NCBI RefSeq assembly: GCF_018860705.1
Contig: NZ_JAHKQA010000002.1
Span: 1-64,000, forward strand
DNA: 64,000 nucleotides
Direction: 5' to 3'
Origin: Citreicella sp. C3M06
GTDB lineage: Bacteria > Pseudomonadota > Alphaproteobacteria > Rhodobacterales > Rhodobacteraceae
Part shown: in pieces, positions 34,572 through 42,938 of the stretch
Layout: every line of letters begins with the position of its first letter
Numbering within the stretch: position 1 is the stretch's first letter
Notes under the pieces: generated by a model
What the model was told of the DNA's origin: nothing
Database searches by the model: none
The model's input: only the letters and a program-made list of their open reading frames with translations
Made by a program: the position numbers and the translations under genes

Positions 34572-34590
34572 TTGTTATTCAATCGTATAA
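34572..34590 (-). promoter_or_regulatory. Second copy of the TetR-type operator, upstream of the amino-acid ABC operon
   Basis: TTGTTATTCAATCGTATAA (34572-34590) differs from 30182-30200 at one base out of 19. It lies 54-72 bases before the GTG of the ATPase gene. On the minus strand a TTGAAG box (-35-like) sits just upstream. The repeat ties the importer to the aminotransferase as one small regulon. Confidence 0.68.
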
Positions 34591-34601
34591 ATTCTTCAAT
34601 C

Positions 34602-34673
34602 GGATGACGTAGCGGCGGATCGGGGGATTTGCCCAAGGAACAGGCAAGACCCCCGATCCCGTTCGCGTCATCC
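34602..34673 (-). terminator. Long stem-loop ending the CocE-type gene
   Basis: Nested repeats GGATGACG (34602-34609)/CGTCATCC (34666-34673), GATCGGGGG (34618-34626)/CCCCCGATC (34650-34658) and TTGCC/GGCAA inside make one extended stem. It begins at the CocE-type stop codon and ends just before the ABC operon's operator, insulating the two units. Confidence 0.65.
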
Positions 34674-36641
34674 GGCGTTGCGCTCGATCGTGTCCTCGAA
34701 GGTCCGCTCGAACAGTTTGCTGTCTCCGTCGAAGGCTTCCAGCCGCGTTATCAGCCGGAACTGGCTGGCATCGGTTTCAAACCGGGCGGTGACGATTGTC
34801 GCGACATTGAAATCGCCGCGCGACATCTTGCGGGTCCAGACCGACAGGATGCTGGCCTTGGCAACATCCTGCGGGTCGATCGCGTATGTTTCCTCGAGCA
34901 GGCAGTCCTGAAGCAAGCCGGTTTCGATGTTCTCATAGGCGCCGAAATCGGACCGGATGCGGATGACGTCATGGCCGTTTTCGCAGGCCCGCTCGACCTG
35001 TTCCAGCTCGGCGCGGTGTTCGCGCAGAATCGACTCGGGCAGGGGGCGCGGCGCATCAAAGGTGATGCTCTGAGCATCGCCGGTCAGTTCAGGCAATGAC
35101 AGCGTGCCGTTCAGCAGGCTGAGCGTCACCTGCCCCGGCGCGGGCCAGACAAGCGGCCAGCACGAGGTCTGCACCGCGAGCCGCAGCCGATGCCCGCCGG
35201 GCAGGCGATAGGCCATCTGGTCCAGCGTCACCGTGGCATCGACCGGCGCGCCGGGGGTCAGCGGCACCGCCTGAGCAAAGCCATCGCGGAATTGCAGGTT
35301 CAGCAAGCCATAGCAGATCAGCGTCGACGCGCCGTCGGGGGCCACGTCACACAGCCTCACCACCAGCTGCCCGAAGGGCTGATCGCTCGACAACCGCAGC
35401 CGCAGCACCGGCGCGCCCAGTACGGTAAAGGGCGCATCCAGCGGCTCGCTGTCGAAACAGGCGGCGCGGGCGTCGTCGTCCCGCTGGTCGCCGGGCAGTT
35501 CCAGCGCGCCGTAGGCACAGGGGAAATACCGGCCAATCGCCTCGCCCGCGCGGGCATCGGTGGTCACGCTGACCGGCGCGCTGAGCCCGTTGCCCCCGAG
35601 CGATCCGTCACCCAGCGGCAAATCATGCGTCGTGACCTGCGGCGCAGGCCAGTCGGGCAGGCCGACCCAGCGCCCTGCCCGTTCCGGATAGGTGCGCGCG
35701 GGCGCCATGCTGTCCATGACATAGGCACGCAGGGCAGGATCTGCCTCGACCCCGGTGTCGATGCCTTTCAGCCAGCGATCCCACCAGCGCAGCGATTCCC
35801 CGATAAAATCGATGCGCGGCTTGGGGGTGGCGATATGTGGGTACTTGTGGTTCCACGGCCCGATGATCGCCTTGACCGGCGCATTGGTGACGCCCTCCAG
35901 CAGCTTTGCGGGGGTGTTGCGGTAACCGTCATGCCAGCCAGCGATGGACAGGATGGGCGTATCGATCGCGGCGAAATCCTCACAGATCGAAGCGTGCCGC
36001 CAATAGGCGTCCCGGGTGCGATGGCGCGCCCATTCGGCTGCGGCAAAAGGCGTGTTTTCCAGCCGGTTCAGCCAGACATCGCGCCAGTTGCCGGTCTGTT
36101 CGGGATCGGGCGGCAGCGAAAACCACGACATGATATGCGTTGCCCAGTTGACGCTTTCGGTCAGCTCGCAACCGCCCTTGTAGTGGATGTCATCGGCAAA
36201 GCGGTCGACGCTGGAACAGGCGCTGATCACCGCCTTGAGCGCATCGGGTCGGCGCGCCGCCACCTGCAAGCCGTTGAAGCCCCCCCACGAGATCCCCATG
36301 ATCCCCACCGCGCCCGTGCACCACGGCTGCGCGGCGATCCAGGCGATGACGTCCTCGATATCGCAAAGTTCCTGTTCGGAATATTCGTCGTCGAACAGGC
36401 CTTCGGATTCACCGGTGCCGCGCAGATCGACCCGAAGACAGGCATAGCCATGCGCCGCGTAGATCGGATGGGTGGTGGCGTCGCGCGTCTCGGTGCCGTC
36501 ACGCTTGCGATAGGGCAGGATTTCCAGAATGGCGGGCACGGGGGCGCTGTCCACCGGTTGCCAGATCCGCGCCGACAATTGGCAGCCGTCGCGCACGGGA
36601 ATCGCCGTGCAGGGGGTTTCATCGATAGCATGCTGTGTCAT
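34668..36641 (-). CDS. CocE/NonD family alpha/beta hydrolase (peptidase S15 type)
   Basis: A 657-residue hydrolase with the X-Pro dipeptidyl-peptidase/cocaine-esterase layout: an N-terminal alpha/beta domain with catalytic triad S118 (GISWGGF), D238 (IAGWHDGY) and H265 (GPWNHKYPH), then a C-terminal jelly-roll domain from about 320 (VLRLRLSSDQPFGQLVVRLCDV). It cleaves an ester or amide of an unknown compound; no signal peptide, so cytosolic. I start at ATG 36641 with AAAGGA upstream; the 30-residue extension is not family-like. It lies upstream of, but terminator-separated from, the amino-acid importer. Confidence 0.9.
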   Translation of the reverse strand: MTQHAIDETPCTAIPVRDGCQLSARIWQPVDSAPVPAILEILPYRKRDGTETRDATTHPIYAAHGYACLRVDLRGTGESEGLFDDEYSEQELCDIEDVIAWIAAQPWCTGAVGIMGISWGGFNGLQVAARRPDALKAVISACSSVDRFADDIHYKGGCELTESVNWATHIMSWFSLPPDPEQTGNWRDVWLNRLENTPFAAAEWARHRTRDAYWRHASICEDFAAIDTPILSIAGWHDGYRNTPAKLLEGVTNAPVKAIIGPWNHKYPHIATPKPRIDFIGESLRWWDRWLKGIDTGVEADPALRAYVMDSMAPARTYPERAGRWVGLPDWPAPQVTTHDLPLGDGSLGGNGLSAPVSVTTDARAGEAIGRYFPCAYGALELPGDQRDDDARAACFDSEPLDAPFTVLGAPVLRLRLSSDQPFGQLVVRLCDVAPDGASTLICYGLLNLQFRDGFAQAVPLTPGAPVDATVTLDQMAYRLPGGHRLRLAVQTSCWPLVWPAPGQVTLSLLNGTLSLPELTGDAQSITFDAPRPLPESILREHRAELEQVERACENGHDVIRIRSDFGAYENIETGLLQDCLLEETYAIDPQDVAKASILSVWTRKMSRGDFNVATIVTARFETDASQFRLITRLEAFDGDSKLFERTFEDTIERNAG

Positions 36642-36978
36642 GGGGGCGGTCCTTTTGTCGGTGGCAAGCGGCGCTGCGTTTCGCGAACGGGCGGCTGGCC
36701 CTGTGTGGAGGCGATCCGGAGGCAGGGTCAAGACATCCCCGGGCGATGCGCAGCGTGACGATGGCCGACATCGGCCAGCCCGGTCACCGGGCTGGTGCGA
36801 GCCGCGAAGATCGCGTGTCCGAAATCAACAACCGTCTGACAGCAGGGAACCCAAGGCAGTGTCCAGATGGAGACAGGGCCGGGATTGCGCATCGCCCCCA
36901 ATCCAATGCGCAGCCGGACAAGCGCTGTCGCATCCCTGGTCCTGACAGCGAGGCTCGGCAGCCCTCCGCACAGCAGTA

Positions 36979-36992
36979 ATTGGTCACCCAAT
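36979..36992 (+). promoter_or_regulatory. GntR-type operator-like sequence
   Basis: ATTGGTCACCCAAT has the form ATTGGT-NN-(A/C)CCAAT of FCD-type GntR operators (VanR consensus ATTGGTATACCAAT, from memory). A close relative is at 55362-55375. It lies about 135 bases before the zinc-ADH start. Confidence 0.45.
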
Positions 36993-37082
36993 ATGTCGCG
37001 CGCTTTTCCCAATTATCGTAATTAAACAAGCGTCTTCCGAATTTTATTGGCGGGATTATGGGCCTGTACTTAACTGCACGAA

Positions 37083-37104
37083 CACCAATGACCCCGCATT
37101 GGTG
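37083..37104 (+). promoter_or_regulatory. Inverted repeat in the zinc-ADH leader
   Basis: CACCAATG (37083-37090) and CATTGGTG (37097-37104) form a perfect 8-bp inverted repeat with 6 bases between, ending 13 bases before the GGAG ribosome site. It could be an operator or an mRNA hairpin affecting translation. Confidence 0.45.
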
Positions 37105-37127
37105 AACCATTAGACTTGGAGAAGACC

Positions 37128-38312
37128 ATGCCCGACGATCTTTCCCGTAACCAGAACGCCCATAGCGCCAAGACACGAACGGCGGGCCTTGGGGAACAGG
37201 TGCCCGAAACCATGCAGGCCTGGGTGCTTGGCGATCCGGGCGAGCTGACCCTGCGCGACAAACCTGTGCCCACGCCCGGCCGGGCCGAGGTGCTGGTGCG
37301 GGTCGATGCGGTCGCCATCTGCGCCACCGATCTGGAGATCCTGCAATACGGCACCCCGGCAATGATCGAAGGCGGCAAGCCCTTCAACAAGAACTTCACC
37401 CCCGGCCATGAATACATGGGCACGGTCGCCGCGCTTGGGCCGGGCGTCGATCAGTTCGCCGTGGGCGATCGCGTGACGGTCGAGGTTCACGCCGGCTGCG
37501 GGCAGTGCAAGCGCTGCCGGATGGGCATGTACACCTCGTGCCACAACTACGGCCAGAACTACGGCGATCACGACAAGGGCCACCGCGCCAACGGCTTCAC
37601 CACCGACGGCGGCTTTGCCCAATACGTGGTGAACAACGTCAACACCATGATCCCCGTGCCCGACGCGATGTCCGACGAAGAGGCGACGCTGGTGGTGACG
37701 GCGGGCACCTCGATGTACGGGATGACCGAACTGGGCGGGCTCGTGGCGGGGGAAAGCGTCGTGGTGATCGGTCCGGGGCCGATCGGGCTTTTGGCGGTGG
37801 CGGTGGCGAAATCGCTCGGGGCGTCTCCGGTGATCCTGATCGGCACCCGCGACAGCCGCAACGAGATCGGCCGCAAGCTGGGCGCCGATTACATCATCAA
37901 TCCGAAAAACGAAGACGCGGTCGCGCGGGTCAAGGAGCTGACCGGCAAGGGCGCCGATTACGTCGTCGATTGCGCCGGCAACGAGACCACGGTGAACCAG
38001 TCCGTGCACATGACCAATCGCGGCGGGCGCATCTGCCTTGCGGCCTTCCCCAAATCGGCGGTCAACTTCGATCTGGGCGCGCTGGCGGTCAACAACATCT
38101 ACCTTTACGGCATTCGCGGCGAGGGCCGGTCGGCCACGCACCGGGCCATGGCCGTCATGGCCGAGCGCCGCTTTGACGCCGGGCTGGTGCACAGCCACAC
38201 CTTCCCGATGGATGAACTGCCGACCGCGCTGAAATACGCCGCCGAACGCATCGACGATGCGCTCAAGGTGGTGGTCTCGATGCACAAGACCACCTCGGGC
38301 GGCGATAAGTGA
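37128..38312 (+). CDS. Zinc-dependent alcohol dehydrogenase (threonine/polyol dehydrogenase type)
   Basis: A 394-residue MDR enzyme with both zinc sites: catalytic (ICATDLE, PGHEYMGTV) and structural (CGQCKRCRMGMYTSC, four cysteines). The NAD loop is VVIGPGPIGLLAVAVAKSLGA. It probably oxidises a secondary alcohol of a polyol, sugar acid or amino acid. I start at ATG 37128 with GGAG 6 bases upstream; an upstream TTG at 37116 lacks a site. First gene of a unit with the DapA-like aldolase and a cupin protein, a combination that suggests sugar-acid or hydroxy-acid catabolism. Confidence 0.93.
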   Translation: MPDDLSRNQNAHSAKTRTAGLGEQVPETMQAWVLGDPGELTLRDKPVPTPGRAEVLVRVDAVAICATDLEILQYGTPAMIEGGKPFNKNFTPGHEYMGTVAALGPGVDQFAVGDRVTVEVHAGCGQCKRCRMGMYTSCHNYGQNYGDHDKGHRANGFTTDGGFAQYVVNNVNTMIPVPDAMSDEEATLVVTAGTSMYGMTELGGLVAGESVVVIGPGPIGLLAVAVAKSLGASPVILIGTRDSRNEIGRKLGADYIINPKNEDAVARVKELTGKGADYVVDCAGNETTVNQSVHMTNRGGRICLAAFPKSAVNFDLGALAVNNIYLYGIRGEGRSATHRAMAVMAERRFDAGLVHSHTFPMDELPTALKYAAERIDDALKVVVSMHKTTSGGDK

Positions 38313-38341
38313 CACCAAATCCGATCAGACAGGATACTTCC

Positions 38342-39268
38342 ATGACCAAAGCCATCAGAGGCATCTACGCCGCTGCCATCTCGCCGTTCCACGCCGATGG
38401 CAGTCTCGATCACGCCCGGCTGACCGCCTATTGCCAGCATCTGCTGAGCGATGGCGGCTGCGACGGCGTCGCGCCCACCGGCACCACCGGCGAAGGCACA
38501 TCCGTTGCCATGGCCGACCGGCTGGCCCTGCCCGAACAATTCGCCGCCGCCGGTATCGCGCCCGAACGGGTGATCTTTGGCACCGGCGCGCCCTCGGCCC
38601 GCGATTGTCAGGCGCTGACGCGCGCCTGCATCGAGGCTGGCTATACCAACGTGCTGGTGCTGCCGCCCTATTACTACAAAAACCCCAGTGATGACGGGCT
38701 GTTCGCCTATTACGCCGATCTGGTGGAAAGCATCGGGCGCGACGATCTGCGCATCTATCTGTACCATTTCCCGCAGATGTCGCAGGTGCCGCTGTCGACC
38801 GATCTGGTAAACCGTCTTCGCGCCGCCTTTGGGCCGGTGATTGCCGGGCTCAAGGACAGCAGCGGTGATTTCGAACAATCGCGCGCCTTCATCGAGGCAA
38901 CCGGCGGCGTGGCCGAGAATTTCGATGTCTACCCCTCGTCCGAGGCGTTCCTGTGGCAGGGGCTGGACATCGGCTCTGCCGGGATCATCTCTGGCTCGAC
39001 AAATATCTTCGCCAATCTGGTGCAGGCCGCGCGCCGTGCCCCCGAGGGCGCCGAGCGTGACGCCGCGATGGACCGGGTCCGCAAGGCCCGCGCCACCGCC
39101 GGAAAATACCCGATGATGGCCGCGATGAAGACCGCCGAGGCATGGCGCAGCGGCGATGATGCCTGGCTGCGCATGGCCCCGCCCCTGCGCCCGCTGCCCG
39201 CCGATGTCGCCGCGCAGATGCGCGCCGATCTGGACGCGCTGACCGCCATCCGCGAATCCGCAAATTAA
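38342..39268 (+). CDS. DapA/NanA-family aldolase (dihydrodipicolinate synthase-like)
   Basis: A 308-residue TIM-barrel class I aldolase or dehydratase. The Schiff-base lysine is K171 in IAGLKDSSGD, the catalytic Tyr is Y141 in LYHFPQM, and the pyruvate-carboxylate loop is PTGTTGEG. In a catabolic neighbourhood the substrate is more likely a 2-keto-3-deoxy sugar acid or related keto acid than lysine precursors. AGGA lies seven bases before ATG 38342. It is 29 bases after the ADH gene and 12 bases before the cupin gene. Confidence 0.93.
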   Translation: MTKAIRGIYAAAISPFHADGSLDHARLTAYCQHLLSDGGCDGVAPTGTTGEGTSVAMADRLALPEQFAAAGIAPERVIFGTGAPSARDCQALTRACIEAGYTNVLVLPPYYYKNPSDDGLFAYYADLVESIGRDDLRIYLYHFPQMSQVPLSTDLVNRLRAAFGPVIAGLKDSSGDFEQSRAFIEATGGVAENFDVYPSSEAFLWQGLDIGSAGIISGSTNIFANLVQAARRAPEGAERDAAMDRVRKARATAGKYPMMAAMKTAEAWRSGDDAWLRMAPPLRPLPADVAAQMRADLDALTAIRESAN

Positions 39269-39280
39269 GGAGGACACAAA

Positions 39281-39751
39281 ATGAGCGACACCCAACTGCA
39301 CGGCCCCGACCATGTCGAGATGAACCCTGATCCGGCGGCCTTTGCCCATTGGCCCGAAGGCCTTTACGAAGAAATGCTGCAAAGCCGCGACAACGGCTGC
39401 GTCGGCTCGGTGCTGGTCTCTGAAACGCCGGGAATGCGGGTGTGGCACCTGCATATCGCGCCGGGCAAGCGCTGCGGCTTCCACCGCCATGTGAACCGCT
39501 ATTTCTGGACAGCGATGGTGCCGGGCAAGGCGCGGGGGTATTTTTCCTCGGGCGAGATCCGCGATGTCGAGCATTTCAAGGGCGAGACCCGGCATTTCGA
39601 CTATGGCGAAGGCGACGAGATGCTGCATGCCGTCGAGAACATCGGCGACACCGAGCTGATCTTTACCACCGTCGAATTCATCGATGGGCCGAACGCGCCG
39701 CTGCCCATCCCCGACGACATGCGCCTGACGCCGCCGCACACCGCGCATTGA
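39281..39751 (+). CDS. Cupin-domain protein
   Basis: A 156-residue single-domain cupin. The core is GKRCGFHRHVNRYFWTAMVPG with metal-ligand-type histidines, followed by a second strand block GEGDEMLHAVENIGDTEL. It may be a lyase, isomerase or metal-dependent binding protein; small cupins beside sugar-acid aldolases are common and usually uncharacterised. AAGGAGG lies upstream of the ATG. It ends the operon before a strong terminator. Confidence 0.82.
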   Translation: MSDTQLHGPDHVEMNPDPAAFAHWPEGLYEEMLQSRDNGCVGSVLVSETPGMRVWHLHIAPGKRCGFHRHVNRYFWTAMVPGKARGYFSSGEIRDVEHFKGETRHFDYGEGDEMLHAVENIGDTELIFTTVEFIDGPNAPLPIPDDMRLTPPHTAH

Positions 39752-39761
39752 TGCGCCAAGC

Positions 39762-39803
39762 GCGCGCAGGCGGTGGCCTTTGGACCGGCCATCGCCTGCG
39801 CGC
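39762..39803 (+). terminator. Rho-independent terminator of the ADH/DapA/cupin operon
   Basis: A 17-bp stem (39762-39778 with 39787-39803, one G-U wobble) with an 8-base loop, followed by ATTTTAT. It starts 10 bases after the cupin stop. Confidence 0.85.
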
Positions 39804-39819
39804 ATTTTATTGCGATGCA

Positions 39820-39836
39820 TATCAGGTTTTCTGATA
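39820..39836 (+). promoter_or_regulatory. Palindromic operator candidate upstream of the Gfo/Idh-GST operon
   Basis: TATCAG (39820-39825) and CTGATA (39831-39836) form a perfect 6-bp inverted repeat (TATCA-N7-TGATA) in an AT-rich promoter stretch, about 107 bases before the next start. The same spacing and arms recur at 57371-57387. Confidence 0.5.
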
Positions 39837-39943
39837 CATAACATCGACATAGATCAATTGCGATTGTGCCACATCGCCCGCTAGGGTCGGTTCAAAAGTA
39901 GATGAATCGATGGGAGGTCGCGTCAAGCGACCCGGAGGAGACG

Positions 39944-40963
39944 ATGGAAATGATGAGCAAGCAGTTCACGGTTGCCGTGGCGGGTTTCGGCTGGTGGGGC
40001 AAACACATCACCACCCGTCTGCAAGACCACCCTTGGCTGAAGATCGCCGGGATCATCGAGCCCGCGACCGCCAATCACCCGCAGATCCAGAAGCTTGGCC
40101 TTGAGGTCTGGGAGGATTTCGACGCGGCGCTGGCGCGCAGCGATATCGATGCCGTGATCCTGACCACCCCCAACACCCTGCACGAAGAGCAAATCCGCAG
40201 GGTGGCTGCGGCGGGCAAACATGTGTTCTGCGAAAAACCGCTGGGGCTGACGGCGCAAAGCGCGCGCAATTCCATGAAGGCCTGCGAAGACGCCGGCGTG
40301 CAGCTGGGCATCGGCCACGAGCGGCGCTACGAGCCGGCGATGCTGATGCTGCGCGAGCTGCTCGAAAAGGGCGATCTGGGAACGGTGATGCACGCCGAGG
40401 CGGCGTTCAGCCATGACAAGCTGAGCAACGTTCCCGCCGATGACTGGCGCACCAAAAAAGCCGTGTGCCCGGCAGCGGGCATGACCGCCATGGGCATCCA
40501 CCTGTCGGACCTGATGATCTCTTTCTTCGGCCCGGTCGAAAGCCTGCACGCCTTTACCGCCGACCGCGCGCTTGGCTGGGAAACCGGCGATGTCGTCACC
40601 GTGCAGATGAAATTCGAGGCCGGCATGACCGCCACTTTCAGCGCGGTTCTGAAAACGCCGCATTTCATCCGCATGCATGTGTTCGGCACCGACAAATGGG
40701 TCGAGGTGCTCAACGACAGCCACCCCGATACGCCGGACGGCAAGGTGCGGGTGCTGACCGCGCAGACCGGCAAGGATCTGCAACAGCAGAGCTTTGACTG
40801 GGAAGACAGCGTGACCGCCAACCTCGAAGCCTTTGCGCGGGCCGCCATGGGCGAGGCCCCCTATCCGATCACCCCGCGCGAGATGGTGCACAATATCGAG
40901 GTGCTCGAAGCCATCGAACGCTCGTCGGAAACCGGGCAGGCCGTCAAGCTGGCCGATGTCTGA
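39944..40963 (+). CDS. Gfo/Idh/MocA family oxidoreductase
   Basis: A 339-residue NAD(P) sugar-type oxidoreductase. The dinucleotide loop is VAGFGWWGKHIT, with EKPLGL at about 95-100 and the C-terminal-domain MTAMGIHLSDLMISFFG holding the catalytic-type His. GGAGGAG at 39934-39940 supports ATG 39944, with ATGs at 39950 and 39953 as alternatives. Its last eight bases overlap the GST gene, so the two are translationally linked. The substrate is unknown. Confidence 0.92.
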   Translation: MEMMSKQFTVAVAGFGWWGKHITTRLQDHPWLKIAGIIEPATANHPQIQKLGLEVWEDFDAALARSDIDAVILTTPNTLHEEQIRRVAAAGKHVFCEKPLGLTAQSARNSMKACEDAGVQLGIGHERRYEPAMLMLRELLEKGDLGTVMHAEAAFSHDKLSNVPADDWRTKKAVCPAAGMTAMGIHLSDLMISFFGPVESLHAFTADRALGWETGDVVTVQMKFEAGMTATFSAVLKTPHFIRMHVFGTDKWVEVLNDSHPDTPDGKVRVLTAQTGKDLQQQSFDWEDSVTANLEAFARAAMGEAPYPITPREMVHNIEVLEAIERSSETGQAVKLADV

Positions 40964-41624
40964 TCCCGCGCGCAACGCACCCGGCCTGACGCTGATCGGG
41001 CGGAAAACCTCGATCAACGTGCAAAAAGTGCGCTGGCTGCTGCTGGAACTGGGGCAGGACCACGCGCATGAGGAGCTGGGCGGGGCCTTTGGCGGGCTTC
41101 AAACCGACGAGTTCGCCGCGCTCAACCCCAACCGGCTGGTGCCGGTGCTGATCGACGGCGATCTGGTGCTTTGGGAATCCAACGCCATCCTGCGTTATCT
41201 TGCGCGGCGCTATTCCCCCGGCGGCATCGAAGGCGCGAACCCGGCGCAGATCGCGCAGGCGGACATGTGGATGGAGTGGTTCCAGAACCGCCCGCTGCCG
41301 CAGCTGACGGCGCTGTTCTACCAGACCGTGCGCCTGCCGCTGGCCGAGCGCGACGCCGGGCTGCGCGATGCCGCCGCCGCCCGGCTGAACGAGGCTTATG
41401 CTCTACTGGATCGTCACCTTGATGGGCGCGACTTTCTGGTCGGCGATAGCCTTAGTCTGGGTGATATCGTTGTGGGCACCAGCTTGTTCCGCTATTTCAC
41501 CATGGAGTTCGAACGCCCGGCCCTGCCAGCGCTCGAAACCTATTACGACCGACTGCAAACCCGTGCAGCCTATCGGAAGGGGGCGATGGTCTCGTTCGAA
41601 AGCCTGCGCGCCAAGGAAAGCTGA
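40956..41624 (+). CDS. Glutathione S-transferase family protein
   Basis: A 222-residue GST with an N-terminal thioredoxin-like domain (TSINVQKVRWLLLELG; NPNRLVPVLIDGDLVLWESNAILRYLA with the glutathione-binding Glu-Ser) and an all-helical C-terminal domain (YALLDRHLDGRDFLVGDSLSLGDI). The N-terminal SINVQ suggests a Ser or Asn catalytic residue. ATG 40956 lies within the end of the Gfo/Idh gene. It may conjugate or reduce an intermediate of the pathway. Confidence 0.92.
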   Translation: MSDPARNAPGLTLIGRKTSINVQKVRWLLLELGQDHAHEELGGAFGGLQTDEFAALNPNRLVPVLIDGDLVLWESNAILRYLARRYSPGGIEGANPAQIAQADMWMEWFQNRPLPQLTALFYQTVRLPLAERDAGLRDAAAARLNEAYALLDRHLDGRDFLVGDSLSLGDIVVGTSLFRYFTMEFERPALPALETYYDRLQTRAAYRKGAMVSFESLRAKES

Positions 41625-41627
41625 GCC

Positions 41628-42152
41628 ATGAGCCACAAACTTGCCCCCGACCAACCGACCCCGCCGCTGTCGCTTCCGCTTGTCGGCGGCGGGCGCTTCG
41701 AGCTGGATCAGGAGGCCCCCGAGGCCTTTACCATGATCGTGGTCTATCGCGGCCACCACTGCCCGGTGTGCAAAAGCTACCTGACCCAACTGGCCGCGCT
41801 GCGCGAGCGCTTCGAAGACGCCGGGTTCAGCATCGTCGCGGTGTCGATGAATGACGAAGAGCTGGCCACCCAATCCTATCGCGAATGGGCGCTTGACGGG
41901 CTGCGTGTGGCCTATGGCCTGACGCCGCAGATGGCGCGGGACTGGGGGCTGTGGGTCTCCAAGGCGTTCAAGCCAAGCGAACAGGAAATCTTTGCCGAAC
42001 CGGGCCTGTTCTGGGTGCGGCCCGACGGGCGGCTGTACCTCGTGGACATCGCCAACATGCCCTGGCCCCGGCCTGATCTGGAATTCCTGCTGTCAAAAGC
42101 GCCCTACGCGCTGGCAAACGACTACCCGGCCCGCGGCACCTACGACGGGTGA
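41628..42152 (+). CDS. Peroxiredoxin-like (AhpC/TSA) protein with CPVC motif
   Basis: A 174-residue thioredoxin-fold protein. VVYRGHHCPVCKSYL carries C45 and C48; a CxxC at the peroxidatic position is typical of the peroxiredoxin-like redoxin group rather than classical AhpC. No signal peptide. It lies three bases after the GST gene, so thiol redox chemistry appears to be part of this operon. It ends facing the second GST gene, with a GC-rich hairpin between. Confidence 0.88.
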   Translation: MSHKLAPDQPTPPLSLPLVGGGRFELDQEAPEAFTMIVVYRGHHCPVCKSYLTQLAALRERFEDAGFSIVAVSMNDEELATQSYREWALDGLRVAYGLTPQMARDWGLWVSKAFKPSEQEIFAEPGLFWVRPDGRLYLVDIANMPWPRPDLEFLLSKAPYALANDYPARGTYDG

Positions 42153-42246
42153 TCGCGCGCGCGGGGCGTGCCCCGCAGCCAATGCCGCAGGTCGGCCACT
42201 GACTGAGGTCGCCGGCAGCAGCACAGACATCACGGGCGCGACGCTT

Positions 42247-42279
42247 GCCGCGCCCGACTTTATCGCGACCGGGCGCGGC
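42247..42279. terminator. Bidirectional hairpin between convergent operons
   Basis: GCCGCGCCCG (42247-42256) and CGGGCGCGGC (42270-42279) form a perfect 10-bp stem with a 13-base loop, lying between the convergent peroxiredoxin-like and GST genes. Confidence 0.6.
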
Positions 42280-42286
42280 CCTGTCG

Positions 42287-42925
42287 TCATCCCTCGGGGA
42301 TGTCATTGACCTTTTTGGGCAGGTGATAGCCGGCCTGCACTGCGGGCCGCGCGCGCAGCCGCTGGTACCAGGCGCGCAGATTGGGATAATCCGCCAGATC
42401 GATCTGCTGCCAGTCGTGGCGCGAAATCCACGGCCACATGGCCATGTCGGCGATGGTGTAGGCGCCGCGCCCGCCCCCGACGACGTAATCGCGCCCCTCA
42501 AGACGGGTATCGAGCACCTTGTAGAGCCGCTTTGCCTCGTTCAGATAGCGCTCTTCGGCATAGGCCGACTTGCCTTGGTTGTACTTCACGAAGTGATGCA
42601 CCTGCCCAAGCATCGGGCCCAGCCCGCCCATCTGCCACATCAGCCATTCGACCATATGCCAGTATTCATTGCCCTTGACGGTGAAGCGGTCGTATTTCTG
42701 GGCGAGATACAGCATGATCGCGCCGGTCTCCATCAGATGCACCCCGGTGTCGTGATCGACGATCGCGGGGATGCGGTTGTTGGGGGCGATGGCAAGAAAC
42801 GCCGGATCGAATTGTTCGCCCTTCGAGATGTCGATCGGCTTGATCGTGTAGGGCACGCCAAGCTCTTCGAGCAGGATGGAGACCTTGCGCCCGTTGGGCG
42901 TGGTCCAAGTATAAAGATCGATCAT
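42287..42925 (-). CDS. Nu-class-like glutathione S-transferase (disulfide-bond oxidoreductase type)
   Basis: A 212-residue GST resembling E. coli YfcG/YghU: the N-terminal YTWTTPNGRKVSILLEELG has the Thr/Asn pair used to bind glutathione in Nu-class enzymes, then NNRIPAIVD and METGAIMLYLAQKYD. These proteins reduce disulfides with GSH. GGAGGAAAC lies directly before ATG 42925; the 29-residue upstream extension overlaps the preceding gene. Last gene of the minus-strand unit that starts at 45716. Confidence 0.92.
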   Translation of the reverse strand: MIDLYTWTTPNGRKVSILLEELGVPYTIKPIDISKGEQFDPAFLAIAPNNRIPAIVDHDTGVHLMETGAIMLYLAQKYDRFTVKGNEYWHMVEWLMWQMGGLGPMLGQVHHFVKYNQGKSAYAEERYLNEAKRLYKVLDTRLEGRDYVVGGGRGAYTIADMAMWPWISRHDWQQIDLADYPNLRAWYQRLRARPAVQAGYHLPKKVNDIPEG

Positions 42926-42938
42926 GTTTCCTCCGGTG

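Larger units (their letters stand above)
36642..37127. other. Divergent intergenic region with several operator-like repeats
   Basis: About 485 bases between the divergent hydrolase and zinc-ADH operons. No gene seen. From 36975 on it turns AT-rich and holds the VanR-type near-palindrome (36979-36992), a small palindrome AATTATCGTAATT (37011-37023) and an inverted repeat next to the ADH ribosome site (37083-37104). It evidently carries the promoter of the zinc-ADH/DapA/cupin operon. Confidence 0.55.
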
